Assembly (NCBI GenBank): GCA_011033025.1
Contig: WFMF01000049.1
Span: forward strand, 186,001 to 250,000
DNA: 64,000 nt
Origin: Beroe forskalii
Taxonomy: Eukaryota; Ctenophora; Nuda; Beroida; Beroidae
Reading direction: 5' to 3'
Shown in pieces: positions 35,522-48,880 of the stretch; within the stretch, counting starts at the first letter, position 1, and the number at the start of each line of letters is the position of its first letter. A program made the translations under genes and the position numbers. Under the pieces are notes generated by a model. The model had not been told where the DNA came from and did no database searches. It saw only the letters and a list, made by a program, of their open reading frames with translations.

Positions 35522-36103
35522 TTAATCAATTCCCGAAAATGCATCTTCAAAATAATATGTCTTCAAGGATTTCTTAAAATTATCAATTTCTCCAATACTT
35601 CTTATTTCATAAGGTAAACTATTCCAAACTTGTGGACCATAATATTGAAAAGCACCTTCTGTTCTTTTCAAGTTAACAGGACCAGGCGTTTTTAGTATAA
35701 AGAAATCATCATCTAACCTCAAACTCATCCTCTTAGTATCTCTTAATGATATCATATTCTTCAAATAAATAGGAGCTAAATTATTGATGCACTTATAAAC
35801 TAACAAAGCAACTTTAAATTTGATTCTATAAATTACTGGCAAAAAGTGTAGTTTTTTAAGGAAAGGACTAATTGACTGCCACTTTTTCTTTCCATTCAAC
35901 CTAAAAATAAATCGCACAGCATTGTTCTGGATTTTTTGAAGTCTTTGCAAGTTTTTATCTGTTATGCCTGCATAACTTGAATTACAATAGTCCAATACCG
36001 ACAAAATGTTAGCATGCACCAACTGAACCTTTAATTCATGGCTGAGTCTAGATCCAATCTTTTTGATGTTCCTCAAATTCAAATAACAAAGATAAAAATG
36101 CAA
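35522..36103 (-). pseudogene. LINE reverse-transcriptase C-terminal fragment (193 codons)
   Basis: An uninterrupted frame encodes the post-catalytic part of a non-LTR reverse transcriptase: LVHANILSVLDYCNSSYAG, LQRLQKIQNNAVRFIF, LHFLPVIYRIKFKVALLVYK, LAPIYLKNM, FQYYGPQVWNSLPYEIRS and NFKKSLKTYYF. These are the standard landmarks of Jockey/CR1-group LINE C-termini. The domain order is right and no stop interrupts it until ID*, so this copy is fairly young but 5'-truncated: the catalytic YxDD part is absent. An A/T-rich tract near 35,298-35,325 may mark its 3' end. It differs from the LINE at 30.3 kb. Confidence 0.85.
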
Positions 36104-36637
36104 ACAATTTTGATTTTAATGAGCTCGGATTAAAATTTGTTGCCCATCTATTCTCCTAATCTGAACTTAAGATTAAAAAACATTATGTTTGAGTTCTTCT
36201 TATTTAACAGCTGTTTGTTCGAGGTTGATATGCAATCGTAAAATTTGGTCTATATTTTCATTTATTTTCAAAGCCCTTATGTGAATATTTCGTAATTTCG
36301 TTACGTTGCACCCCCACCCCAGTAACAAAAAATTGCATCAATGACTAACTTAGTGTAAGATATCACATTTTACACTTCCAAACTTAAAAAACCGCAATTG
36401 TTCATTTTATTCCAATTTCATACGTTTCAATTGTTTTTGTCATTAATTTTCATAATTCAATATTATTATTTATTAAACTTGCGGTGTGGCTCATGAATTT
36501 TGAAAATACTGCGTACTTTAATGTCCATTTTTTCAACTTTTCAAGTCTAAGAAACCAGGGTCCTGACTAGGGCAATTATATGCTGGCATGGTGGTGCCCT
36601 GTAGCCAGCATTGAAAGGGTCGGGTGTCCTGTGACCC

Positions 36638-36661
36638 AGAAGGCCCAACGGGCCTTCTAGT
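36638..36661 (+). mobile_element. Candidate Helitron 3' terminus
   Basis: GAAGGCCCAACGGGCCTTC is a perfect hairpin (8-bp stem, AAC loop) followed directly by TAGT, i.e. CTTCTAGT. This matches the hairpin-plus-CTRR end of Helitrons. The upstream end is not defined; AACCAGGGTCC words near 36,555 may belong to it. Confidence 0.45.
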
Positions 36662-37279
36662 GTTAATATATTTTATTGTCTTTAATGGGAGGCCCTGATT
36701 CAAATTAGGGGTGTCACAACGCGTACTTGCGCACAAAGTACTAGCACGAAATTACGATAAAAAGTGTAACACAGTTTTTTGCACTATAAATGCCATAACT
36801 CAAAAAATATAATGTCTTTCCGTCTGAAATTCGGCTATGTGCTGAAGAACTCATAGGAGCAGAGAACTGACAATGTTATTTTGAAAAATTTTGCTCCCAA
36901 CGGAAGTTATGGCCAAAAACGACATAAAATTACAAAAATGGCAAAGAATGACACAAAAATTCTCATATATAGTTTACTCTACCGATTTTCAAAATTCTGT
37001 TTCGACAGTTCTCTTACCATCCTTGTTTTCCACCTTTTCAGAAGTTTCAGCCAGATCCAACCTCAGTAGATATGCAAATAAAATTTGGCCAAAACCCATT
37101 TTTTCACTACGACACGCGAAACTGAGAAAATATGCCAAAACAACGAAACTAATCAGCGCGCACGTGCTACGTTTCAACATTTAGAATTGCGCGCACCGTG
37201 GGAATGCACGGGGGCGCTTGCGCGCTATTAAACAGTCTTTTCAGATTTGTTCTACGTCTATCCTGAGCCGAGTTATGGA
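36662..37279. other. No gene seen
   Basis: Short overlapping open frames at 36,881-37,184 match nothing I know. Homology to the long repeat starts at 37,280. Confidence 0.5.
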
Positions 37280-39361
37280 TAGTAGGATTTCACCCTACCC
37301 TCCGCCGCGCGCCATTTTTCTCCGCGGGGAGGGTAGGGCTCAATACGACAGGCTGTGCAGCAGAATTTGCTGCACGATCTGATTGGCTGAGCGCGTGTCG
37401 ACGTCATTATCATGGGTCAACGTGTAGCGCTACGAAACGACGCGCGCGCGTTCGTTTAGCATTTCTTTGCGATATTTTGCTCTGGTTGGCGAATGAGTGA
37501 AAATTATTTCAAAAACTTTTTACAAATCTTATATCATTCGATAGATCTCATTCTTAGCTACACATTCATGCAAAAATATTTGAAAAAGGGGTAATGGATC
37601 AAAAGTTATGGGCGTTTCAGTGAATTCTCGGTAAGTTGCTCGGGTGTCCAGCCTCGCTCGAAAATCGAGCGCTGGCTTCACTCACCTCGTGTTCAGTCTC
37701 TGGGTGTGCTGCTACAACTTTTTCATGCTATTATCTGTTGCTTGTGCCGGCTCTGCATATTGCATTTTTCCGAATTTTATAATTTCTATATCTTATTTTT
37801 ACAAAAGCTATGGATTGCCACCTTGACCCAGTCAGTTCTTAAGGTACCCAATCATGATCAATTTGGTCTTTGTTCACATGTACAGCAAATGTATGTGGCA
37901 TTTCCATATCGATCATCGGCACTCACAGGATCAGCTTGTGTATCTGAGCTTTCTGCTGATTGATATTCAATTCAATTCAATTCAATTCAATTTTAGAATT
38001 TTAAATATTATTTCCTTTCAATTTAATTTTTTTGCAAGATTGTATTGACTTGTCACTTATTTATGTTATTTAAAGATTTAAGTCGATTATAAGACGTCAA
38101 TCTTTAAAACAAAGAAACATTACCTATCTCAGAAGTTTAACTGCTGGTACTCCTCAAGTCTCTAGATCACTTTCATGACTTCTGACCGGTATTAGCTCAA
38201 GCTAATAATATAGTTATATAGCTATATAGGTACCTAGCTTTTATTATGATTATTTATTATTTATCATGATTATTGTGCTAAAGAGCTTAAGATGCTGTCC
38301 ATTTGTTTTCTGCAGGAGTCAGCTGTTGCTCTGTCGGACTTTTTCTTAATCATTTGATCTTCAATAAGCAGACCAACGAAAAATTGGAGCATTTTTTTGC
38401 TTCACACTTTCATGCTTTCATGGCATCAATGCATGTTTAACATATTCTTTACAATTTAGACTTTTATAGAGTTGTAATTTGACTTAAAAGCTTTAAGTTT
38501 AGCATTCTAATTCTCATTCAGATGAGGCTGAATTACTCACTGAGTATGAAGGCCTAAACTGTGTCCAAGGGTAAATCACCTAGAGCAGCAAAATCTTCCA
38601 TTTGAAGTTCCAATGTAGCAATTTTCATCTCCATTTATATTATTCAACTTGATAGGGACCCAAAGGCCTTTAGGTGCACGGGAATGTAATTACGCATGTA
38701 ATTCTTTAGCTCCTAATAAACCATAGATTTCAGACTTTTTCATAACTTCATAAGATTTTTAGTTTTCATTTTACAGTGGGTTTTTAATCTGTATAAGTAT
38801 TCCAAAACTGAGTGACCGAGAGTCATAGGTACATTTTGATTTTTTGGTACCTATATAAGCTCTCCGCTTTCAACACTGGCTTTTTATACCTAAGTAGTAA
38901 TAGAGTAATAGTAGGGGAGACATGGGGCAAATGATCCTAGTTTATGTAATTTGTAATGACTTCGTCGTAAATCAATATATGGCTCCGTTTTCCATTGAAA
39001 CTCCATCTAAATAGATTTTACCTCATTTTCGGATACCTCCAGTAACATTTTAAAGTTCAGAATGGCCAATAATGATATGATCATTTGACCCCCATGAAAA
39101 AGGCCCCTTTTCAAAAATGCTAGGGTCAAATGATCTGTGCCTTTTTAGGGTCATATGATCGCATCATTTGACTCTAAGTAGACTCATTTGACCCTAAATT
39201 TTGCAATTTTTAGTCGAAAATAATTTTTTCCGGCTGTAATTTGTGTTCTATGTTAATGAAATGGATTAAAACATGAATAAAATGACCACAAGAGTATAAA
39301 ATGTTGTCTATAGATGCATTTAATCTATACCTTACAAGACAAAATAACATGGGACAATAAT

Positions 39362-39801
39362 TCCGGGGATCGAAATTTTGGGGGTTCGAAAATATGGGGA
39401 TTTTTTTTCAAAAATCCCCAAATTTCGTACCCCAAATTAAATCAGGTGATTTTCGCCTTTTTTCAAATTCGAAAAAAATAAGGTAACTTTTGGGAATAAA
39501 TCAGAACTTCAGAAAGGCCAATATTACTGAGGTGATCAAAGTAGTAGAATTTCCAGTACAAGATCCCTTTTATCGAGTCGAGTGTAGGAGGTTTTATTAG
39601 GAATTACTGCATTTAAGATATTTTAACTCTTCTGCACTGATATACTTATTGAAATTTGTCTGGGAATTCCATATTTTATGCACTGTTAGTCAAATCACAA
39701 ACCCACGCAATAAACTAATTTGGGGAAATAATTTTGGGGATCGAAATTTTGGGGGAACGAAAATATGGGGATTTTTTCGTAAAATCCCCAAATTTCGTAC
39801 C
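39362..39801. repeat. Two copies of a GGGGATCGAAATTTTGGGGG hairpin module
   Basis: About 75 bp at 39,362-39,436 recur at 39,730-39,801, each ending in a small hairpin (TATGGGGATTTTTT pairing with AAAATCCCCA). They may be the ends of a further small nested element or simple internal repeats of the host transposon. Confidence 0.6.
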
Positions 39802-40091
39802 TTTTAAATATGTCTCGTAAGGTAGTCAACAAAATAATCCCTAAAATTGAACAAATGCAAGCAAAATCTACTGTTTAAAACCTAATGTTAGTTATTTAAT
39901 GCAATAGATCTATTCAAAAGTACATATCTTATGTATACAAAGAATTAGAAAGACGTGGAGGATCCAACCGATGTAATTTTTCGGTTTTTTGATTAATTTT
40001 ACCTATTATGTTATTTTTAAAGGCATTATTGAAAGTATTTCTGATCGCCTATGATCATAAGTAGGTACATCTATAACATGATAAACTTATA

Positions 40092-41908
40092 CGGGTATTT
40101 GACCCACAAAATATATACGATTTTTCAAATACCTCTCGTCCAGAGATATTGAGCATGATGTGACTAATAAGGATTCCTTATAGTAGCAAAAAGGCTTAAA
40201 AAGTTTTCCACACCGATTTTTAACAAAAAATTTAGCCCTTTAGTGGTCGAAAATTTTCTGTGAAAACGCCCTTCATTTTTTTGCCATGACCCACAAAATA
40301 TACAACATGAAAAATATGAAATTGTTTAACAAACATTAACCTTAACAAAAAGTTTTGTTCGATTATACTGTTTTGAAACTTAACAAATCTTCAAACTAAA
40401 CAATTTGGGATTCCATCATTTTTATTGTTGATTTTATGATCCATGAAAGGTAAGAGCCCCACAAAATAACACTCAAATCAAGGAAAACCGTTATATTTTT
40501 TGAAGTTACGATAAAGATGATGTTTTCTCTCTTATAAATTTGACCATAATAGCTCAATAAACGTAAACTGCAATCCATATGCACTATGCCAACTCAGAGT
40601 TTTCCCTGAAATTAATTTTTTTGGATTATATATTTTGTGGGGCAATAGGTGAGAAGCTTCAAATTTTATATAGTTGAACCCCAAAACTACTTGAGATGTT
40701 GGTCTGAAAGTTTATGAAGATAGAAAATCATTGTTTGAGGGTTTGAGGGTTTTATAGTGAAAATTATGATGTTTTTGGGCATCTATGTATATTGGGCTTA
40801 TTGGATATTGCCCTGATGCATTTTTTGGCCTTTGAAAGTTTGAATAAAGATCAGGCTATTGTGTCCAGTCAATAAATAGACACGAATTAGACATTTTATT
40901 TGAATACATTTTAAACCAGTTGGGATGGTTATTCTGCTATTGCTTATGCCATTTTGTGGTATTTTTGGCCAGAACCTCTATCATAATTTGCAATCACTAC
41001 AGGTGAAAACAGTACAGTAGGTCATGAAACCAGATGATCTTGAGAATCATTTAATTGTTAAATTCATTAGTAATAGAGAACGAGTCACATTCAATCATAT
41101 TGATTTCGACCTTATTAAAGGTTCAAATTCAAACTTTAACACTGATTTTGATGAAATTTATCAGTCACGTGCAGATAAATCTGCAAGAATTCAAGAATAT
41201 TGTTGTTCATAGTAAACAAATTTACTATTTGATATGTAAACTACCTTCAATTAGTGGTCCTTATATGATCCATCTTTATTTCATTGTATTTGCTTTCACC
41301 ACAACGTTGTATGGAAATTAGATATATTTTTGTGGGGCATATTTGGAATATAGTGTTATTTTGTGGGGCATGGTAAATATCGGCTTTTACACTCTATTCA
41401 TTAACTTTATGCCTCATTGTGAATTACATGCTTCTTGAATGATATTCACTATTCAATGACGTCAAATAAGCATCATAGACTTATTTAGGTTCATAAAACC
41501 TTGAATTTAGCTATGTTATTTTGTGGGGCATTCCATGTTATTTTGTGGGGTCTGAGTCAATTTTTTTGAATAATTCTCTATTTTTCGAAATTTGATCATG
41601 GAATCGCTTATGTCAATTTGAAATTAATGGAGATGTATTCAACTACTCGATTTATAACAGATTTCTCAAAAATATCGAGGAAATATGCAAATCAATTTTC
41701 CTAATAATCAACATTTTCACTTTCAAGGGAAAATTGGAATGAAAAAATCCATCTAAAGCCGTCATATTGATCAGGAAATCTTCACATAAGACACTAGTTT
41801 ATGTGTAATTAACTTCAAAAGTATGAAAAATCATATTTATTTACTTATATGATGAAAAACAAAATTATATGTTTTGTGGGGCGTGTTATTTTGTGGGGCA
41901 TATACCCG
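40092..41908. mobile_element. 1.8-kb TA-flanked transposon nested inside the 3.5-kb one
   Basis: The TIRs are CGGGTATTTGACCCACAAAA (left) and CGGGTATATGCCCCACAAAA (right end read inward), with TA at 40,090-40,091 and 41,909-41,910. The TIR word GTTATTTTGTGGGGCAT, in full or part, recurs at least eight times inside in both orientations (near 40,290, 40,452, 40,634, 41,326, 41,351, 41,517, 41,536, 41,870). Small open frames at 41,024-41,321 are unrecognised. Non-autonomous. Confidence 0.8.
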
Positions 41909-43158
41909 TAAATGCATTTAATAGCCACAAATTTAGTGAAAGGGATGAAAAAGCCTTTAAAATCGACTATAATTGGGTCAAATGATCACGTTCAGGGTCA
42001 AATGATCTGCGATCATTTGGTCAAAATTAATATTGATCATTTGGGCAAAACAGTGGGCTGGGACAAAATCCAATTAGCACCTAATTAGATGCATGTTCAT
42101 CATAAACAACGTTGTAAGAGTGAAAATGGATGTGTAAACTTATGCTTAGGCTGAAAATTTTGAGAAGTTGTTCAATAGGGACAATACTAGTAGCCTCCAA
42201 AATTGCATGAATATCCTAGGAATTCTTGTTTTCAGTTGCATGTATGTGGTTTCTGAGAGTTAAAGCTATCACAGCCATTGGAATTAAGTCAGGATATGAT
42301 GTTGTTATCTTCAATACGTATTACACTGATTTCAATCGTTTACAATGTACAGGAAGTGATAAAAGGCAATTTCTCATTTGACCCGATAGGATCATTTGAC
42401 CCACGTTTCCCCTACCTAGTTGAGTCATGTGTAAAGTACCTTTAAATGTTTGCAGTTGTTTGCTTTTATAGTAACGTAGGTAGTAGGTACCCTATTTATT
42501 TGACCAACTCATTTAGGTACCATACTACCATATACCTATTTATTTTCCGTGTTCATTTACCCTGTTCAGTTTTATAACCAAGCTTTTACCTTACTCCCAA
42601 AGAACTGTATGTATGATGTACCTACTATTTACGCACAAACACAATAACCAACACCCTTGAATCATCATACTTTTTACATTTGCAAAAACCTATAATTACC
42701 TACAGCTGTGCAATGTATACGGATTACAGTGTAAGTGTACTCCATGAGTGAGTTATTTAGTTCTTCATTTTGTACTTTTCCTTGGTTTGTCCTTCAGTGT
42801 TCTACAGAGTGTACATTTTATGGAATTTTTTGTTGCTGCTAGTGCCTACATACTATTTTTGCTTGATTTTCAATGTTAGATTATGATGCATCGGTGAATG
42901 AAGTATCGAATCGACTTAATGTGAGTGATAACTGAAGCGAACCCGCCCGGCGCTTCCGGATGTATTAATTTTAGATGTGGGTTGTTGATTTTAGATGTGG
43001 TTTGTCGATTAAGTGTTTGGCGTGCAATTTAGTTTCTCAATCTCACTTCTCAGTGTGAGTGAACAGGACTTGTTGGTCCTCACGATCATTTTGATTCTAC
43101 CTATAAAGCTATAAAGCTATAAACTTTCTGAAACATTTTCAGCCACGTTTGATATAGA

Positions 43159-43572
43159 TTACCTTATTGGCCTTTATTTAACTGGCCCTTAAGGACAAAA
43201 ATGACTTAAGGATTGTTGTCCAAATTAAAGGCCAGTTAATTAAGGTCGAATTAAACTTTTATGACTTGACTTATACAGTGTTAAATTCTCTTGAACGTCA
43301 TTATGTAACACGATAATGACCTAAATCATCATATCAGATCAGGATTTGGGTCTTTTGGTGCAATTTATTAACTTTAAATTTTTCTAATGGTTTTAATGGC
43401 CATTTTAGAGCATAAAATCCTTGGTCCGGTGACCACTAGAAAATTTTTTGTCCAAGGGGCCGGCTAAAACGGTCAAAAATAATTCGATTTTTGTCCATAG
43501 GGCCGGTTTGAGAAGGACCGGTTAAAAAAGGGCCGGTTAAAAAAGGCCGGCTAAAAAAGGCCAATAAGGTAA
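43159..43572. mobile_element. MITE-like element, TTACCTTATTGGCC ends (copy 2)
   Basis: Equivalent of 22,064-22,461, with one extra GGCCGGTTAAAAAA unit near its right end. The duplicated unit shows small-scale tandem slippage after the copies separated. Confidence 0.6.
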
Positions 43573-44169
43573 ATTGGTGTGCTGTTTCCTGTAAAGGGCC
43601 AGAATGTGTTTGAATTTAGCGCCCACTTCGTTCGCCTGTATTGCAGATATTCACCACGATGTGCGCGGCGAAAAGAAGAAAGTCTCTTCTTGTCGCGTGG
43701 TAACTGACTATGCAGCATCATATACCTCTATATTACCGGCCCTTTTTTGCCGGCCCTATGGACAAGGATCGAATCATATAAGAAAAAACATGGCAGTTTC
43801 TACGCATCATCCGCTGCAATGTTACTTCATGTCTGTTTAATGCGAAAGTTAAAATGTGAATAAGCGGCTGTTGCTGCGTTGAAAATGCCACGTTCATTAT
43901 CCTTTCATAGATTTTGAGGTTAAGACCCTAAAAGTAAAACGCTGCAATCATGCAACCTAAGTATTCGAATAATGAAATAAAACTTGGATCAATTTAAAAG
44001 TTTCTGATTTTTGGTCGTTTTTTCATTTCTTTAAATACCCCAGTTTTCCCAATTGTCCCGACAACCGGCCCCAAACTCCCCTCGCCATAATATAATGATG
44101 AAAAGTTATCTGATTCTTATTACTTATTAACCCCTGTATTTCAATAGGATTCATGCAATAAGCTAAGAC

Positions 44170-45460
44170 GACTGCTGGAGCCGAATATCATCTCCGGGGC
44201 TGGAAATATTGCTCTCAAGTCTACATTTTTGTAGCACTACAACAGAGCGAATATGACAGGTCACAGGAGGTATGACAGCATATTTGTCTTAATTGTCAAA
44301 TTGAAATGGATCGAAATCAGCTGGAAGTCAAATAGGAAAATGTAAGAACAAGCGGAAGAACAATAAAAACTAAAAGAATCATTTGAAACTGCTGGGACTC
44401 CAAAGACTGGAAGGAAGGAAACCCCTCAGACGCCATGCCAATGGTAGGGGCATGCTCAGTTCCAGGATGGGGAATTCCTCAGTGATAAGAGGGATGAGCA
44501 ATACGAGATTCCACCTGAGATAACATACAGTTCCAACGCCACGATATTTGTGTCTTCTGTCTACAGTCTCGATAGTGAATCTTGTTTGTTTTACTTATCC
44601 TCTGCATCCTGTATCGCAGAATGGATGGTGAAGAAGTCAACCAAATACGGAACACTAAGTAATATATTCTTTTTTCACCGTGGAAGTCGGACAAAGGGGC
44701 ATAAACAGCTCAATGGAACTTTTCACAAAACAATGTAAATACACCAAAAGATGTATCTCTAGGTCATGCTCTAGTTGGTGAAAGCAGGGTTCCCTTTGCA
44801 GGCTGCAAGGATGTCACTGTGACCTCTGGGACAAAATTTAAGACGCTTGGGCTTCTGGGCACCTTAATTGTACCACCAAAGTTAGACATGATTCATGAAG
44901 CGAATAGGGTATAGGTGTTCTACATAACCATCCTGAACATTATCTGAAAATGGAGCAGGGAATATTGCAGACGTGCCTTAGTCCTGGTGTGAAACCCATG
45001 CTGTGTAGATACTGACCCCTAACCAGTACTACATGAAGCCAGAACTGAAGACAAACCCATGTTTGGTACTCTCTTCTTTCTCCTCTTTATTGAGATGCGA
45101 TTCATCCAGACATGGAAACTGGAAAGTCCCTAAGGTTACCCGTTACTCTTTCGTATCCCCAGTTGTGGCCTCATCACTCCATCCTTCCCTACTGGAACTT
45201 CCTCTCAACTCCACCGGCGTAACCCCTTATGACATCTTCGGAAGGTAAATTCCAGAACATCTACCCTTTCATATTTTCAACACAAGGAATTTTGCATCGT
45301 AAATGACATACCAAGTTCCAAATCTATGTGTGCTGTACAGATTAATCTGTTATACTTATCTGTTACTGTCAGTTTCGCCTGAGAGTGAAAATAACAGACA
45401 GCTTATCCTCTGTGAGAAGCATTTTTTTCAAGTCGGCGCATTAAGTATTGGCTGGGTAAA
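44170..45460 (+). pseudogene. Decayed coding patch (copy 2)
   Basis: Same broken frames as at 23,040-24,230 (open stretches 44,550-44,738 and 45,033-45,248), with the 114-bp block present at its start. Unknown family. Confidence 0.4.
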
Positions 45461-45509
45461 TTGGACGTGTAGGCACGTTACATAATGTAGTTTGAAATTG
45501 AGTTGAATA

Positions 45510-45615
45510 GTGAAAGGAATGAAAGAGGGAGGGGGTGATGGCGTGAGGTTAGGGACTGTGACAGGAAAAACCAGTCCCTAACCTCACGCCATCACCCCTC
45601 TTTCATTCCTTTCAC
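45510..45615. repeat. Long hairpin (copy 2)
   Basis: Equivalent of the hairpin at 24,279-24,385; stem intact. Confidence 0.8.
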
Positions 45616-47361
45616 AGACTATAAGCAGCCATCTGGCCGGTGGCATCAGGGGGTCTGGGGCGCTGCCCCAGCGGGGGAAAGGCACGGAGCCCCTCAATGA
45701 CTCAATGACGTAGTCTTTGACTTGAAATCAAGAGCGACTAAGTAGTCGGCCAATACTTATTGTGCCAACTTAAATCTGGCTATGACAGGTTTACCTTTTC
45801 AGTGCTCTTTGAGTCTACTTTGAACTTCGCTAAAGTGCTTAGTTCGTGAAGTTGCAACACTCAAACGAGAATACCGACTTACCGACTACAGTGCGAGCAT
45901 CAGGATCATAATATGGACATCATGGGATTAATAGCATCGTTCAGTTATAAGGTAAATTAGATATTCAATGCCTGTTAAGGCATTTAAATCATATCATCAG
46001 ATTTTCAAGCAACCCATCAATATGTGTGCGTGTTGTAGCGATTTTTATTTCAATAGGCTCAATCAATTTAGAGACGTCACGGCGTGTTTTATGTATCTGG
46101 CTATTTGTGTAACAGTGTAATTGTAGGTGTAACAGTGTAATTGTAGATGAAATATTGGAGTGTAATGTTCCCTTTCTTCAGAACAGCGACTGAAAAGCAA
46201 TTTCAACTTTTCGGTAACGGGATTGTGATGTTATGCGACATGAGGCAGGCTGCCAGCAAAAACACAGCTTCTCAAGATAAAGAAAAGGCTTCGCTTATAA
46301 CATGTGAGCTTTCAAGATTTTAGGTTCTCAATACTCATAGCACTCAATATATCATATCGAGCTGGTATATATATGTATATTGTATATCTGTCCTAAAAAT
46401 CTAAAAATCTCACGGTTGCTCATGTCAAGTTTCCCAGAATATGTTCCAGTGTCGGAACTGTTCAGCTTCCCCTCTATCGGTCTTTCATCAACTCTCCCAC
46501 CAAGTCGTATTCGACAATAATTTTTAGTTTTCAGCCATAAATTCCTTGCTGCTTCTTAAGAGTAGGATGGAATATGACTGCAATTTTCGTAAGAAGTAGT
46601 TAGGAGATGGTCCAACTACATAACACGATACTAAAATCACTTAATCAGTGATTACAGTAGACTTGGGACCATAGCTTCAATATATTTTTGTCACTCCCCT
46701 TGATGTCTTGATGCGAGTTACCCCTGAAAGTAAAATCCCGTTTTGGCCACTTCACCCCCAGAATTTCAAAATATGGCCATCCCGTAATTTTCCTGAAAAT
46801 TGACGGCTGAATTGATGTTCCAACCCAAGGATTTGATGACAGGAAAATATCTCGGGCACCTACTTATCTTGAGACATTCAAAAATTAATAGTATAGTGTC
46901 GTGTACAACACGCATTTTCTAACGTGTTACACTTTAGTCTCGAATAGACGAGGGGGGATGATTGCAGGTTTTTGGATTTTCACTATAGTGGGGGACAGTT
47001 AGAACCCACCACGTTGAAAGAAATTTGAAAATTTTGAAAAATAAAGAAATGAATCAAATGAAAATAAATGCATATCTTTTGTTATAATTTTACATTTATC
47101 AAGCAGAAATCTAAAAGCTTTGACAGCTGTTTTCCCAGAATCACGCTCTTTTTGTCAGATCTATGTTAATAAATAATAATAATGTCTTTTATCAGCAAAC
47201 CATTGAGGCCAGACATTCTCACAGCTTTCTTATTTTGAACCTTTCGATTCAAATTCACCCCCCCCCTCTTGTATATAAGTATATAAGCCCCAATATTTCT
47301 TACGACATTTTTGAAAAACATGCACACTGCACAGGAGGACAGGAATTATAGCTCAAAAAAT

Positions 47362-47457
47362 GGCTAAAAAATGGGTGGACTGAACTCCGCTGCGGACCAG
47401 CTGCGGACCCGGTGGACCCGCTGCGGAGTTACTGTTAAGTCCACCCATTTTTTAGCC
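47362..47457. mobile_element. 96-bp MITE, 8-bp TSD (copy 2)
   Basis: Same element and same CAAAAAAT flanks (47,354-47,361 and 47,458-47,465) as in copy 1. Confidence 0.85.
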
Positions 47458-48397
47458 CAAAAAATGGCAGAATTATGCACATATCCCCGTTCCTGAAATT
47501 CACAAATGTTAGCTACTCCAGGATCAAATTATTCATATGTTGCCCGTAATATCCTGAAAGTTTTATCAAGATTGCTCAAAAAACAGCGCAGTTATACGCT
47601 TTTTTGTAATGTGTAAACAAGCATTTTGCTTATTGCCATATAAGGTAATGTGTGCTTGTTTTGTACAGGGTGTGTCTTGTGTAAACTGTTCGACTATATC
47701 TATCTGCACATCAGTATATATTATATAATACTTATATGCGGCTCAAACTCACCGCAGAAATGATTACCGAACCGTACCCCATTCTTTGCCCGAATAATAT
47801 CTTTAATAAGACCTGTCAGAAACCCGTCTAAAACCTGTTTAAAAACCCGTCGTTAACCGATGTCAAAAAGGTAAAACCCGTCGTGAGCATGTTCAGCATA
47901 GCACAAACCAGCGCTGAGTAGCTGCCACCCAATTTTATTGTCGAGGCACCGATTCTCTGGTTATTTTTTGCCTGCAAATATCATTAAAATGGGACAGAAC
48001 TGCAACAACACCTTTTTACTAGCAAATTTGGGACAAAAAAGTAATAGAGAGTATTTAATGTCAACATTTAGCAGTGCAGCGCATGTGTACTTTTATGTGT
48101 AAGAGTGTATTAGTGTATACTATGCTTTATGTATACTTTTTGGTTTGTGTATACTGTGATGAGAATTGATGAGAGGACGTGGTGAATTAGGGTGTGGTCA
48201 ATTCTGATCAATTATTCTGATCAATCGGTGGATCTGATTGGTGATCGTGTGCTATAGCATTATTTGATGCATTTGCCGTGCGTGTTTTTCTGTACAAAAG
48301 TACAATATATATGGGTACCAATTACCAATATACACTCTCTGGTACATTCATATAACACAGCTCTTGATGCAATATATGTTTCTCATTATCTTATTCC

Positions 48398-48880
48398 TCA
48401 GGTACACCCGAGTTTGTGGAATAAGCTGTTGCCCTGTCTGGGACCCTCATCTGATAAAGGACATTCAAGCAACGTAGAATCAATCCAGCGACACTTTACC
48501 AAACGCATTGCTGGGACCAAGGATATGGATTACTGGGATCGTCTGAAGAAACTAAAGCTGATGTCTCCTCTCTCCAACGCAGAAGAGAAAGATAATCCAT
48601 ACTTGGAACTGGAATATTCTGCTGGTGTCAACTGCATATGACAATTCATTTGGGGTAAAATTTGCTCGTCTCTTGAACTTGCTCCCTTAGCAAGTCAACA
48701 CGGTGAAGGAGCTAGAGGCATTCAAGATTATAGCCCTGGGAGAATTCCTCGCCCAATACCCGGATAAGCCACCGGTTCCGGGTTACACACCTCCAACCAG
48801 CAACTCCTTACTCGACTGGGCTGTGAACGAGGAGATGCAGTACGTGAACATCACTGATCCCAACTTCGATCCCTGCCAGT
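48398..48880 (+). pseudogene. LINE reverse-transcriptase C-terminus (copy 2)
   Basis: Equivalent of 30,310-30,780. VHPSLWNKL to WDRLKKLKLMSP is read in one frame. FLAQYPDKPPVPGYTP..NSLLDWAVNEE follows after a frame change. Dead fragment. Confidence 0.75.

Larger units (their letters stand above)
38914..42412. mobile_element. 3.5-kb TA-flanked transposon inserted in copy 2
   Basis: Copy 1 keeps the empty site (TAATAGTACCTAG, TA at 21,246-21,247). Here TA is duplicated at 38,912-38,913 and 42,413-42,414. The TIRs are GGGGAGACATGGGGCAAATG on the left and, read inward from the right, GGGGAAACGTGGGTCAAATG. Words of the type GGGTCAAATGATC recur near both ends and inside (39,122, 39,147, 41,973, 41,995). 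No transposase frame is visible, so the element is non-autonomous. TA duplication fits the IS630/Tc1/mariner type; this is inference. It contains a second element. Confidence 0.85.
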
